Positions 43,456 to 53,424 of a stretch of 64,000 bases of DNA are shown piece by piece. The notes under the pieces were generated by a model. That model had not been told where the DNA came from. It made no database searches and saw only the letters and a program-made list of their open reading frames with translations. Position numbers and translations under genes: made by a program. The stretch spans positions 19,644 to 83,643 of the forward strand of contig QCGD01000009.1 of the NCBI GenBank assembly GCA_003280025.1. Direction: 5' to 3'. Each line of letters opens with the position of its first letter. Positions within the stretch are counted from its first letter, which is position 1. Source of the stretch: Prochlorococcus sp. AG-363-P06. GTDB taxonomy: Bacteria; Cyanobacteriota; Cyanobacteriia; PCC-6307; Cyanobiaceae.

Positions 43456-43962
43456 GTGAGTATTTTTGTCGGCAATTTGCCTTTTCGCGCAGAGCGAGAA
43501 GATGTTTTACAGTTATTTTCCCCTTTTGGTGAAGTTATAAATTGTTCTCTTCCTTTGGAAAGAGATACAGGGCGAAAAAGAGGGTTCGCGTTTGTTGAGA
43601 TGGCAGATGAGGCAATTGAGTCAACAGCTATTGAAGGTTTGCAAGGAACTGAACTTATGGGCAGGCCATTAAGAATTAACAAAGCAGAACCCCGAGGCAG
43701 TGGCGGTGGAGGACCTCGCAGGGGAGGTCGTGGCGGCGGTTACGGCGGTGGTAATAATGGCGGCGGCTACGGCGGTGGCGGCGGTTACGGCGGTGGTAAT
43801 TCTGAACCTGGCTCAAATTATACTAATAAATCTTCTGGTGCAGAAGGCTGGGAAGATAGAAGTTATGGCAACTCCACGGAAAACTCAGAATATGAAAGTG
43901 GTAGAAGTAGAAGACGAAGAGGGGTTTCTAATGATGAGGGTATATCTAACGAGGATAGTTAG
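43456..43962 (+). CDS. RRM RNA-binding protein with glycine-rich tail; proposed GTG start at 43456
   Basis: (M)SIFVGNLPFRAEREDVLQLFSPFGEV, RGFAFVEM RNP motifs; GGGGPRRGGRGGGYGGG tail. Confidence 0.88.
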   Translation: MSIFVGNLPFRAEREDVLQLFSPFGEVINCSLPLERDTGRKRGFAFVEMADEAIESTAIEGLQGTELMGRPLRINKAEPRGSGGGGPRRGGRGGGYGGGNNGGGYGGGGGYGGGNSEPGSNYTNKSSGAEGWEDRSYGNSTENSEYESGRSRRRRGVSNDEGISNEDS

Positions 43963-44963
43963 TACCCTATTTGTTCAAGTTTCGATGTTAATTCTATGAG
44001 ATAAGCAATATTTAATTCTTTTTTGATTGATTTAGTTGAAATTTGATTCCTCCAGATTTTTGCTTTTGGGATTCCTTCAACTAAATTTATTAGATGTTTA
44101 CAAATATCCCAAGTTTTACCGCCATTTTTTAAATGATTTTCTATGTAAGGTATTAAGGAAAATATTATTTTTGATGCAGTTTTAGCTTTTGTGTTTAAGC
44201 CATATATTTTTTGGTCGATTTCAGACCACCTTAATGGGTGTTTATAAATAGATCTACCAATCATCACTCCATCAAAATCATTTAATGCATTTATACATTG
44301 TTCTATATTTGTAATACCACCATTAATTTCAATAATTAAATTAGGATTTGACTTCTTTAATTTTCTAACCATTTCATAATTAAGTGGGGGTATAGTCCTG
44401 TTTTGTTTTGGATTTAAACCCTTTAATATTGCTTTTCTTGCATGAATTGTAAATCTATCCGCACCAGCATTAGCTATTTGTTTTACGAAATTGTCTAGAC
44501 TAGAGAAACTATCTACTTCATCAACTCCGATTCTGTGTTTTATTGTTACTGGCAAATTGCAACTATTTTTTAGGGATTCTATGCATTGTGCAACTGTTTC
44601 AGGTTCTTTCATGAGAGATGCCCCAAAGTTTCCTGAGCAGACTCTTGGACTTGGACACCCTACATTAAAGTTGATTTCGTCATACCCCCAATCTTCTGCC
44701 ATTTGCGCTGCTTCTTTTAGTATCTGAGGATTGTCTCCACCAAATTGAATGGCAATCGGGTGTTCTTCCTCATTGAAATTTAAGAATTTTTCTTTTTTAT
44801 CAGTGTAAATTAAACTCTGAGCGACAATCATTTCTGTATATAAAAGGGCTTTTGAACTGATTTTTCGCATTATCATTCTAAAGTGCTTATCAGTGCAATC
44901 CATCATTGGAGCAATACTTAATTTATGAAATTTAGTTATAGAATAATGTTGATCGATTTTCAT
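43959..44963 (-). CDS. dusA: tRNA-dihydrouridine synthase (DusA type)
   Basis: LSIAPMMDCTDKHFR, NFNVGCPSPRVCSGNFGASLM, TIKHRIGVD, IEINGGI. Confidence 0.92.
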   Translation of the reverse strand: MKIDQHYSITKFHKLSIAPMMDCTDKHFRMIMRKISSKALLYTEMIVAQSLIYTDKKEKFLNFNEEEHPIAIQFGGDNPQILKEAAQMAEDWGYDEINFNVGCPSPRVCSGNFGASLMKEPETVAQCIESLKNSCNLPVTIKHRIGVDEVDSFSSLDNFVKQIANAGADRFTIHARKAILKGLNPKQNRTIPPLNYEMVRKLKKSNPNLIIEINGGITNIEQCINALNDFDGVMIGRSIYKHPLRWSEIDQKIYGLNTKAKTASKIIFSLIPYIENHLKNGGKTWDICKHLINLVEGIPKAKIWRNQISTKSIKKELNIAYLIELTSKLEQIGY

Positions 44964-44989
44964 TACACTTTATAAGGATATTTTGATAT

Positions 44990-45484
44990 ATGAATCAATT
45001 TTTATCTAGAAGAACTTTCATTTTAATTCCAATAATGTCAATTTTAAAATTTATTTTTAAGCCTATGCAAGTATTAGCTTCTTCTGTATCTTCTCGGGAT
45101 AGCTGGAATTTATCAAAAGAAGAATGGAAAAACAGGCTTAGTCCAGAATCTTATTATATTTTGCGAGAGGAGGGAACTGAAAGAGCTTTCAGTAGCCAAT
45201 TAAATAATGAAAAAAGAAAAGGGATTTTTCATTGTGTAGGTTGTGATTCACCTCTGTTTTTGTCTGATACTAAATATGATAGTGGTACAGGCTGGCCAAG
45301 TTTTTGGGATTCAATTAAAGGCTCTATAGAAACAAAGGTTGATTTTAAATTAATTGTACCAAGAACTGAGTATCATTGTTCTAGGTGTGGAGGGCACCAA
45401 GGACATGTGTTTAATGATGGTCCACTGCCTACAGGTAAGCGATATTGTAATAATGGTTTAGCATTGAGATTTGTACCTGATTAA
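44990..45484 (+). CDS. msrB: Peptide-methionine (R)-S-oxide reductase with N-terminal export signal
   Basis: CVGCDSPLF, GTGWPSFWDSI, RTEYHCSRCGGHQGHVFNDGP, RYCNNGLALRF; N-terminus MNQFLSRRTFILIPIM. Confidence 0.93.
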   Translation: MNQFLSRRTFILIPIMSILKFIFKPMQVLASSVSSRDSWNLSKEEWKNRLSPESYYILREEGTERAFSSQLNNEKRKGIFHCVGCDSPLFLSDTKYDSGTGWPSFWDSIKGSIETKVDFKLIVPRTEYHCSRCGGHQGHVFNDGPLPTGKRYCNNGLALRFVPD

Positions 45485-45559
45485 TAATTTGTGCGGCCTT
45501 CCGCAACTTGTTTTGTGCGTCAATTTAATAGAGAATAGTTTTAACAAATTTTTTAAAAA

Positions 45560-46261
45560 ATGATTGAAAATCAATCAGATAATATCGAAAATAAAGATGC
45601 GGACGTTTCTGATCAGGATAATACCCTTGTAGATCAAATTAATGAAGATAATGAATCATCTGTTAAAGATAACAAGGATATTAACACCGAGGATTTAAAA
45701 AATACTATTTCTAATAATGATGCAAGATTAGAGCAATTAGAAAAAGAGCATGAAACTTTAAAAAGTCAATATGTAAGAATTGCTGCAGATTTTGAGAATT
45801 TTAGAAAAAGACAATCTAGAGATCAAGATGATTTAAAAATTCAACTTGTGTCTAAAGCATTAACATCAATATTACCTATTGTTGATAATTTTGAGAGAGC
45901 AAGACAACAAATTAAACCTGAAAGTGAAGAAGCACAAGCTCTGCATCGTAGTTATCAAGGTTTATATAAACAATTAGTTGAAGTTTTAAAACAACAAGGT
46001 GTTGCACCGATGAAAGTTGTTGGCCAGAAATTTGATCCAACCTTACATGAGGCAGTTTTAAAGGAGCCTAGTGAAGATTTTAATGAGGATTTTATTATAG
46101 AAGAATTGCAGCGCGGATATCATTTAGAAGGTAAGGTGTTGAGACATGCATTGGTTAAAGTTTCTATGGGACCAGGAAAACAAAATTCACAAGAGGAAGT
46201 AGAAAAGGATAAAGTTGAAGAGATTATTGATTCAGAGGATATTACCTCTGAAGATAATTAA
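45560..46261 (+). CDS. grpE: Nucleotide exchange factor GrpE
   Basis: [47 protein letters not shown]; followed by dnaJ. Confidence 0.96.
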   Translation: MIENQSDNIENKDADVSDQDNTLVDQINEDNESSVKDNKDINTEDLKNTISNNDARLEQLEKEHETLKSQYVRIAADFENFRKRQSRDQDDLKIQLVSKALTSILPIVDNFERARQQIKPESEEAQALHRSYQGLYKQLVEVLKQQGVAPMKVVGQKFDPTLHEAVLKEPSEDFNEDFIIEELQRGYHLEGKVLRHALVKVSMGPGKQNSQEEVEKDKVEEIIDSEDITSEDN

Positions 46262-46291
46262 ATTCCTAAATGTATAGTTGAGAATTAATTA

Positions 46292-47410
46292 ATGGCAGAT
46301 TTTTATCAAATACTTGGAGTTTCCAGAGATGCTGATGCTGATACCTTAAAAAGGGCTTATAGAAAGTTAGCAAGACAATATCATCCAGATATCAATAAAG
46401 AACCAGGTGCTGAAGATAGATTTAAAGAGATTGGTAAAGCCTATGAAGCATTAGCTGATCCTGAAACGAGAGCAAGATATGACCAGTTTGGAGAGGCTGG
46501 ACTAGGTGGGGCTGCTGGTATGCCAGACATGGGAGATATGGGTGGCTTTGCAGATTTATTTGATACTTTCTTTAATGGGTTTGGAGGACAAACTGGTGGT
46601 AGAACCCAAAGAAGAGGCCCTCAACAAGGAGATGATTTAAGGTATGACTTAAATGTTGATTTTAAGGATGCTATTTTTGGTCAACAAAGAGAAATAAAGA
46701 TACCACATCTTGAAAAATGTGAAGTATGCAGAGGTACGGGTGCTAAAGCAGGGACTGGACCAAAAACTTGTTCAACTTGTGGAGGAAGTGGACAAGTAAG
46801 AAGAGCGACAAGAACACCATTTGGTAACTTTACTCAAGTTGCAGAATGTCCTACTTGTAATGGTTCTGGCCAAATAATTGCAGATCCATGTTCAGCTTGC
46901 GGAGGGAATGGAGTTAAACAAGTTAGAAAAAAATTACGTATTAATATTCCTGCAGGAGTTGATACTGGAACTAAATTAAGAGTCTCTGGAGAGGGTAATG
47001 TTGGCTTAAAAGGAGGACCCCCTGGCGATCTTTATGTGTTCATAAAGGTTAAAAACGATCCTAAATTAAAAAGAGAAGGTGTAACTATTTATTCTGAGAT
47101 AACTGTTAGTTATCTTCAGGCTATTCTTGGTGATACTGTTGAAATTATTACTGTTGATGGCAACGTGAATTTAAAAATCCCTAGTGGAACTCAGCCAAAT
47201 ACAACTTTATCTTTAGAGGGGAAAGGTGTACCTAGACTCGGTAATCCAGTTGCTAGAGGGAATCATCAGGTTTTAGTAAAGGTTAAATTGCCAACGAGAA
47301 TAAACGATGAAGAAAGAAGACTTTTAGAAAGTTTAGCTTCTCAATATTCAGATAAAAATATAAATCCAAGTAGTGGATTATTTAGTAAATTATTTGGTAA
47401 AGAATCTTAA
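46292..47410 (+). CDS. dnaJ: Chaperone protein DnaJ
   Basis: [31 protein letters not shown], four CxxCxGxG zinc-binding repeats. Confidence 0.97.
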   Translation: MADFYQILGVSRDADADTLKRAYRKLARQYHPDINKEPGAEDRFKEIGKAYEALADPETRARYDQFGEAGLGGAAGMPDMGDMGGFADLFDTFFNGFGGQTGGRTQRRGPQQGDDLRYDLNVDFKDAIFGQQREIKIPHLEKCEVCRGTGAKAGTGPKTCSTCGGSGQVRRATRTPFGNFTQVAECPTCNGSGQIIADPCSACGGNGVKQVRKKLRINIPAGVDTGTKLRVSGEGNVGLKGGPPGDLYVFIKVKNDPKLKREGVTIYSEITVSYLQAILGDTVEIITVDGNVNLKIPSGTQPNTTLSLEGKGVPRLGNPVARGNHQVLVKVKLPTRINDEERRLLESLASQYSDKNINPSSGLFSKLFGKES

Positions 47411-47640
47411 TGGCACTTTTAAAGTTATTGGATCTTAAATGTATTCCATGTCCTTTAAACGTAGTCAAAGTGAAATTAGCTTTGGAAAAGTTGTCTCCCA
47501 ATCAGGAGTTAATAATTGAATTAGATAAAGGCGAGCCAGAGGAAATGGTTCAGAAAACTTTAAAAGAAATGGGATATTTATTTAAACCAATTGATGAAGA
47601 TAAGAACTCAATAAAAATTCAAATTTTAAATGAAGATTGA
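47410..47640 (+). CDS. TusA/SirA-like sulfurtransferase family protein
   Basis: LLDLKCIPCPLNVVKVKLALEKLSPNQELIIELDKGE; ~76 aa. Confidence 0.8.
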   Translation: MALLKLLDLKCIPCPLNVVKVKLALEKLSPNQELIIELDKGEPEEMVQKTLKEMGYLFKPIDEDKNSIKIQILNED

Positions 47641-48547
47641 TAGCAAGAATTTAGGCTTAGTTACTAAAAAATTTAATGAATATTTTTTGGTTGATTTAAA
47701 ACATAATAAGAATTATAAAAATAACAGAAAATTTTTATGTAAGGTTCGGAAATCTATAAATTTTAAAAATAAAATTATTTATGTTGGAGATGAAGTAGTA
47801 ATTGGTCAAATCGATATAAAACGGAAAAGGGCAGTAATAGAAAATTTAGTAACAAGAAAAAACTTATTAGCGAGACCATCAGTCGCAAATATTTCAAATA
47901 TATATATTATTTGTTCTGTAGAAGAGCCACAATTAAATTTATCTCAAGTCAACAAATTTTTAATATCTGCTGAATTATTGGGAGTTGGAGTTTCATTGGT
48001 TTTAACTAAGTGTGATTTGATTTCAGAAAAAAGAAAGCTTTTTTTAATTGATAAATTTGCTAATTGGGGTTACCAAGCCACTACATTAAATTTATACAAA
48101 CCTAATAATTTTAAAGATTTGTTGGCCGAACTTAAAACAAAACCATGCTCAATATTTATGGGCCCTTCAGGTGTAGGAAAGACTACTGTACTAAATATGA
48201 TAATTCCAGGTCTTCAGAATAGTACTGCTAAAGTTTCTAGGAAAATTAAACGCGGTAAAAACACTACTAGAAATGTAGAGTTATTTTCATTGTCAAGTAA
48301 TAGTTATATTGTTGATACTCCTGGTTTTAATATGCAAAAACTAGAAATAGATGTTCGATTTTTGCCAAACTTATATTCAGAGATACGTAGACAAGTAATT
48401 GATGAAGGTATTAAATGTAAATTTCGTAATTGCTTACATTTAAATGATAAAGGTTGTAATTTAAATAAATCTTTTGAAAGATATGTATTTTATAAGCAAA
48501 TGATTGAATCTTCTAAGAGTCACTATTATCTAAACCAGGAAGATTAA
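47630..48547 (+). CDS. rsgA: Small ribosomal subunit biogenesis GTPase RsgA
   Basis: Circularly permuted GTPase: TKCDLI before [19 protein letters not shown]-terminal zinc motif [16 protein letters not shown]. Confidence 0.93.
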   Translation: MKIDSKNLGLVTKKFNEYFLVDLKHNKNYKNNRKFLCKVRKSINFKNKIIYVGDEVVIGQIDIKRKRAVIENLVTRKNLLARPSVANISNIYIICSVEEPQLNLSQVNKFLISAELLGVGVSLVLTKCDLISEKRKLFLIDKFANWGYQATTLNLYKPNNFKDLLAELKTKPCSIFMGPSGVGKTTVLNMIIPGLQNSTAKVSRKIKRGKNTTRNVELFSLSSNSYIVDTPGFNMQKLEIDVRFLPNLYSEIRRQVIDEGIKCKFRNCLHLNDKGCNLNKSFERYVFYKQMIESSKSHYYLNQED

Positions 48548-48863
48548 GATTGAGCCCACCTGTTAAATCATTCATTCTTTCTTTCATAGTTGTCGTAGAA
48601 GTTTCATGAGCTTTTTGAATAGCTTGTAAAATATTTTGCTCTATCTTGTCTTTATTTGAATTTAAGATTGTTTCGTTCACTTTAACCCTTAAAGGAACTT
48701 GGTTTCCACTAATCCAGACTTTTATCATTTCATCATCACTTTTTCCTTCAATTTCCATACTTTCAAGTTCATCTTGTAATTTTTGAGCATCTTGTTGAAT
48801 TTGTTTAGCTTTTTTAAAAGCTTCTGTTAGTTGTCCAAAGTTAGGAAGTCCAAAACCCGCCAT
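48513..48863 (-). CDS. YbaB/EbfC-family nucleoid-associated protein
   Basis: [46 protein letters not shown]; ~116 aa. Confidence 0.88.
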   Translation of the reverse strand: MAGFGLPNFGQLTEAFKKAKQIQQDAQKLQDELESMEIEGKSDDEMIKVWISGNQVPLRVKVNETILNSNKDKIEQNILQAIQKAHETSTTTMKERMNDLTGGLNLNLPGLDNSDS

Positions 48864-48880
48864 TTGATAAAAAAGTTTCT

Positions 48881-49774
48881 TTAATTAGGATAGTCAAAAC
48901 CAATCATTCTTACTTCTGTTTGAAGATGAATCCCTTTGTTTTGTAGTACTTTTTGTTGAATTAAAGTTATTAAATCAAAAATATCTTTTGAACTAGCTGA
49001 GGAAGTATTCACTATAAAATTTGCATGCATCCTTGAAATTTCTGCACCACCAATTTTAAAGCCCTTTAATCCTATATCATCAATTAATTTTGCTGCGAAA
49101 TTATTTTCTGGATTTTTAAAAACGCTACCAAAACTTGGTAAATGATAGGGTTGGGTTTCTGTTTTTAATTTAAGGTTATTTTTTGTTGTTTGAATCAATT
49201 GTTCAATATTTCCTTGTGGCTTGAAATGTAGTTTTGCACTAATTATGACTAGATCATTATGTTGAAAAGGACTAAATCTATACTTAAACTCTATATCTTT
49301 TTTTTCTATTTCAAGCTTTTTCAGAGTTTTAGTATTTATAACTTTTAAGGATATAAGATTATCTGCTAATGAAAAATTTCCTGACCCTGCATTCATAAAT
49401 ATTGCCCCACCCAACGTTCCTGGAATTCCTACAGCCCATTCTCCCCCTTGCAATCCATTTTTGGCGAGTAAATTTGATAAAGTTGGGAGCATCAAACCAG
49501 ATTCTGCCTCAACAATCCCTGAATCCAGGTCAATTGTGACTGAGCGCATTTTTTTTGTACATATAATTAAACCTTTTAAGAAAATATTATTGATTAATAT
49601 ATTTGAACCTGCTCCAATTATTCGACATGTTTGATTATTTAAATGTGACCATTTTATTAAATTGGTAAATTCTTTTAGATTACTTGGTTCGGCAAAATAT
49701 TCAGTAACTCCACCAACTTTGATAGTTGTATAATTACTGAGATTAAAGTTTTTAGTAAAAATATTTTTTTTCAT
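48881..49774 (-). CDS. murB: UDP-N-acetylenolpyruvoylglucosamine reductase
   Basis: [49 protein letters not shown]. Confidence 0.96.
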   Translation of the reverse strand: MKKNIFTKNFNLSNYTTIKVGGVTEYFAEPSNLKEFTNLIKWSHLNNQTCRIIGAGSNILINNIFLKGLIICTKKMRSVTIDLDSGIVEAESGLMLPTLSNLLAKNGLQGGEWAVGIPGTLGGAIFMNAGSGNFSLADNLISLKVINTKTLKKLEIEKKDIEFKYRFSPFQHNDLVIISAKLHFKPQGNIEQLIQTTKNNLKLKTETQPYHLPSFGSVFKNPENNFAAKLIDDIGLKGFKIGGAEISRMHANFIVNTSSASSKDIFDLITLIQQKVLQNKGIHLQTEVRMIGFDYPN

Positions 49775-49790
49775 AATTAATATAAACTTT

Positions 49791-51200
49791 TTAAGTATTT
49801 TTATTATTTAAAATTGTCCAGAAATTATGACAATCTCCAGCTCCCATATTTAAAATAAAATCTCCTTTTTCAGTAAATTGATAAAAGTTATTTATAATTT
49901 CATGAAAATCCTTTAAATATTTAACATTTTTGTTTTTTTTATAAATGATATTACTAATAATTTCTGAATTAATTTTATCTTTGTTTATTTCTCCAGCTCC
50001 ATAAATATTTGTTAAATAAATAACATCTGCTTTTGATAATTCTTCAGCAAACTCATTAACAAATTGTTTTACTCTAGAATATCTGTGAGGTTGAAATATC
50101 ACTACTAATCTATTTTTTTTGCCTTTTTTATTATTGTTTTGATTAATAAATAGTCTTGCTAAATTAATTGTAGCTTTGATCTCATTTGGGTGGTGTGCAT
50201 AATCATCATATATACTTCTTTCATCAAGTTCACCTCTTAATTCAAATCTTTTCTTAGGTAGTTTTAAGTGTTTAATATTTTTTTTAATGTCATTAAACTT
50301 AACCCCGACCATTCTTGAAGCTGCTATTGAGGCAGTAATATTAGATAAATTGTGTAATCCAGGAATAGGAATTTTTAATATATCAATAAAATTACCGTTC
50401 TCATAATATCTCCCAATCGTGTGGTTTTGATTAACTACAGTTGGGATGATTGAATATGTTACGTTTCTTGTTTCTTTAATAGACCAACTGATTTTAGAAT
50501 TAAAGTTTGCTTTAGTTATTTCGCAATCATAATTAAGTAGTAATTTTTTAGAGTTAAAGGCGAAATCTTTAAAAGATGACAAAATTTCATTTATGTTTGA
50601 GAAATGATCGCAATGATCAAAATCAATATTATTAATTATTCCAATATCAGATTTATATTTGTTTATTGTCCCATCAGATTCATCAATCTCAGCTACTAAG
50701 AATTTTGTTTGTTCGATATGTGAATTAGAGTTGTAGATAGGAATTATTCCACCAGTAATTGAAGAAGAATTATGTGTGCATAGCTCTAATAGTGTAGATA
50801 GAAATGTACTTGTTGATGTTTTTCCATGACTTCCTGCTATGGCTATTGAACTGTAAGAATCCATTAACATAGCTAAGATTTCTGAACGATGTTTTATTGG
50901 TAGATTATTTTCCTTGCAGTAAGATAATTCTTCATTGTTTGGCTTAATGGCAGAACTTATTACAAAATTAATTAATTTATTATTTAATTCTGAATTTAAA
51001 TATTCAATATTTTTTTTAATTTGAGAGTCAAATATTAGTGCACCGTGTTTTTCTAATTGCTTGGTTTCATTGTTTTTAACTAAATCAGACCCAGAAACTG
51101 AATAGCCTTTTTTTAGCAAAGCCATTGCAATTGCTGACATTCCAATACCTCCAATTCCAATAAAGTGAAAATGCTCTTTGCGTAAAAATTCTTTATTCAA
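49791..51200 (-). CDS. murC: UDP-N-acetylmuramate--L-alanine ligase
   Basis: HFIGIGGIGMSAIAMALLKKGYSVSGSDL, IAGSHGKTSTSTFLS, YDDYAHHPNEI. Confidence 0.96.
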   Translation of the reverse strand: MNKEFLRKEHFHFIGIGGIGMSAIAMALLKKGYSVSGSDLVKNNETKQLEKHGALIFDSQIKKNIEYLNSELNNKLINFVISSAIKPNNEELSYCKENNLPIKHRSEILAMLMDSYSSIAIAGSHGKTSTSTFLSTLLELCTHNSSSITGGIIPIYNSNSHIEQTKFLVAEIDESDGTINKYKSDIGIINNIDFDHCDHFSNINEILSSFKDFAFNSKKLLLNYDCEITKANFNSKISWSIKETRNVTYSIIPTVVNQNHTIGRYYENGNFIDILKIPIPGLHNLSNITASIAASRMVGVKFNDIKKNIKHLKLPKKRFELRGELDERSIYDDYAHHPNEIKATINLARLFINQNNNKKGKKNRLVVIFQPHRYSRVKQFVNEFAEELSKADVIYLTNIYGAGEINKDKINSEIISNIIYKKNKNVKYLKDFHEIINNFYQFTEKGDFILNMGAGDCHNFWTILNNKNT

Positions 51201-51293
51201 TTGTCATATTTTCCTTCAATCAAAATAACTTCTTTGAAAAATTTTGGTGTTTTTTCTTAAAAAAAAGATAATTATTTTTGATTTGAATTAATA

Positions 51294-51359
51294 CAAAAAA
51301 TACTTATTTGCTTAATAAATCAAAAAATACTTACTTTATTGCCAAAAATTCAGTATGAT
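51294..51359 (+). promoter_or_regulatory. Candidate gap promoter with 13-bp direct repeats
   Basis: CAAAAAATACTTA at 51294-51306 and 51321-51333; possible -35 TTACTT (51331-51336), 17-nt spacer, -10 TATGAT (51354-51359). Confidence 0.4.
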
Positions 51360-51396
51360 CAGCAACTTAGGTTAATCATTAGAAAATTTTTCAGTT

Positions 51397-52419
51397 ATGA
51401 CTTTGCGTGTTGCTATTAATGGGTTTGGCAGAATTGGTCGAAACTTTATGCGTTGTTGGCTTAGTAGGGGTGCTTACACCAATATTGAAGTAGTTGGTAT
51501 TAACGTAACTTCTGATCCTAGAACCAATGCTCATCTGCTTAAATACGATTCAGTACTAGGCAAGCTTGAAGGTGTTGATATTCAATATACTGATGACACT
51601 TTTGTAATTAATAACAAAACAATTAAGTGTTTTTCTGATAGAAATATAATGAACTTACCATGGAAAGATTGGGGTGTTGATTTAGTTATTGAATCAACTG
51701 GTGTTTTCAATACTGACGTTGCTGCAAGTAAACATTTAGAAGTAGGAGCAAAAAAAGTAATTCTTACTGCTCCTGGAAAAGGTGATGGTGTTGGTACTTA
51801 TGTAGTAGGAGTTAATGCTGATACTTACAAGCATAAGGACTTTGATATTTTAAGTAACGCAAGTTGTACTACAAACTGTTTGGCGCCAGTAGTTAAAGTA
51901 CTGGATCAAACTTTTGGTATTAATAAAGGTTTGATGACCACAATCCACAGCTATACAGGCGATCAAAGGATTTTGGATAATAGTCATAGAGACTTAAGGA
52001 GAGCTAGAGCAGCAGCAGCTAATATTGTTCCTACTTCAACTGGTGCTGCTAAAGCAGTTGCTTTGGTTTACCCAGAAATGAAGGGAAAACTAACTGGTAT
52101 TGCGATGAGAGTCCCTACACCAAATGTTTCAGCAGTTGACTTGGTCTTTGAATCTTCTAAATCTGTAACCAGTGAAGAAGTAAATAATGCCCTCAAGGAA
52201 TCTTCCTTGGGTTCTATGAAGGGAATTATTAAGTATGGCGACGAACCTTTAGTTTCAAGTGATTATGCAGGAACTAATGAGTCATCTATCGTAGATAGTG
52301 ATCTTACAATGAGTATTGGGGATAATCTTGTTAAAGTCCTTGCTTGGTATGACAATGAGTGGGGTTATAGTCAGAGAGTTGTCGATTTAGCTGAGATTGT
52401 TGCAAAAAACTGGGAATAA
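51397..52419 (+). CDS. gap2: Glyceraldehyde-3-phosphate dehydrogenase (cyanobacterial photosynthetic Gap2-like)
   Basis: [54 protein letters not shown]. Confidence 0.95.
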   Translation: MTLRVAINGFGRIGRNFMRCWLSRGAYTNIEVVGINVTSDPRTNAHLLKYDSVLGKLEGVDIQYTDDTFVINNKTIKCFSDRNIMNLPWKDWGVDLVIESTGVFNTDVAASKHLEVGAKKVILTAPGKGDGVGTYVVGVNADTYKHKDFDILSNASCTTNCLAPVVKVLDQTFGINKGLMTTIHSYTGDQRILDNSHRDLRRARAAAANIVPTSTGAAKAVALVYPEMKGKLTGIAMRVPTPNVSAVDLVFESSKSVTSEEVNNALKESSLGSMKGIIKYGDEPLVSSDYAGTNESSIVDSDLTMSIGDNLVKVLAWYDNEWGYSQRVVDLAEIVAKNWE

Positions 52420-53424
52420 TTAAAAGTGCGAGAAAGGCTTAGAGTTCAATATGGTATTTTTCGTAGGGTTTGTAAATTCCACTGTTGCTTCCCCTTGAGA
52501 GAAATACCCTATTTCTCTAATGTTTTTATCTATTTTTAAAAAATTCTTTGCCCATTTTTTTGGTAGTGAAAAGACTAATTTGTAATCTTCCCCTCCATAA
52601 AAATAATATTTGTCCCATTCATCTCCTTTAGGCCAATCTTTATGCTTGGGTATTTTTTCGTAATCAATAATTGCTTTACAGTTACTTTCAATTGATAAAT
52701 CTTTTAAGGCTTGAATTAAACCATCGCTACTATCAGTACATCCAATTTTTGTTATTTTTTTATCAGTACGCGTTTTAAGAAGTTTTTTGTGGAAATTAGG
52801 TTTAAGTCTTGGTCTCCAAAATTGTTGAAGTGATTCACTGATCAGTTTCTCTGTGAGAAAAACATCATTATCAAAATTACTGTCACTTTTTATCATCAAT
52901 CCTAGTTTGCTAAGACCATGAACCCCAGTTGTCAAGATGATCTCTCCAGGTTTACATGCATTCCTTCGCAATTTCAATTCCCCTTGCACGCCTAAAGCTG
53001 CAATTGAGATCACTTTTTCTTTGCCTAATGAGCAGTCTCCTCCAATAATTACACCACCATAGTGATTTAATGCTTGATTTACCCCTTTATATAATTCTTC
53101 AATCCAACTCAATTTTGTTTTGGCTGGAATTATAAGACTAATAGTAATCCCAATAGTTTTTTTGCTGCCACTTGATAATAAGTCTGATATATTACTTGCT
53201 ACTGCTTTCCATCCTAGATCTAGAGGGGATATTGTGTCTTCACTAAAATGTACATTTTCTACCAATGCATCGGCATTGACAATTATATTATTATTTTTAC
53301 TTTTTACGAAGCCGCAGTCGTCTGAAACTTGATTCTTAGGCATATATTTCGCAAGCCTTTTGATTAATTCTTTTTCTCCAATATCTTTTAATAATTTTTT
53401 ATGCATTTGATTTGAGGTTGTCAA
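52420..53424 (-). CDS. thiL: Thiamine-monophosphate kinase
   Basis: DDCGFVKSKNNNIIVNADALVENVHFSEDTISPLDLGWKAVASNISDLLSSG, GGDCSLGKE, DSSDGLIQAL. Confidence 0.92.
   Translation of the reverse strand: MTTSNQMHKKLLKDIGEKELIKRLAKYMPKNQVSDDCGFVKSKNNNIIVNADALVENVHFSEDTISPLDLGWKAVASNISDLLSSGSKKTIGITISLIIPAKTKLSWIEELYKGVNQALNHYGGVIIGGDCSLGKEKVISIAALGVQGELKLRRNACKPGEIILTTGVHGLSKLGLMIKSDSNFDNDVFLTEKLISESLQQFWRPRLKPNFHKKLLKTRTDKKITKIGCTDSSDGLIQALKDLSIESNCKAIIDYEKIPKHKDWPKGDEWDKYYFYGGEDYKLVFSLPKKWAKNFLKIDKNIREIGYFSQGEATVEFTNPTKNTILNSKPFSHF

Noticed and set aside
43700-43999. 99-aa plus-strand ORF (MAVEDLAGEVVAAVTAVV...)
   Set aside because: Alternate-frame translation of the glycine-rich rbp tail; composition fully explained by the GGN repeats.
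45490-45515. Hairpin TGCGG-CCTT-CCGCA between msrB and grpE considered as CIRCE or terminator
   Set aside because: Only a 5-bp stem with no T-tract; does not match the CIRCE consensus.
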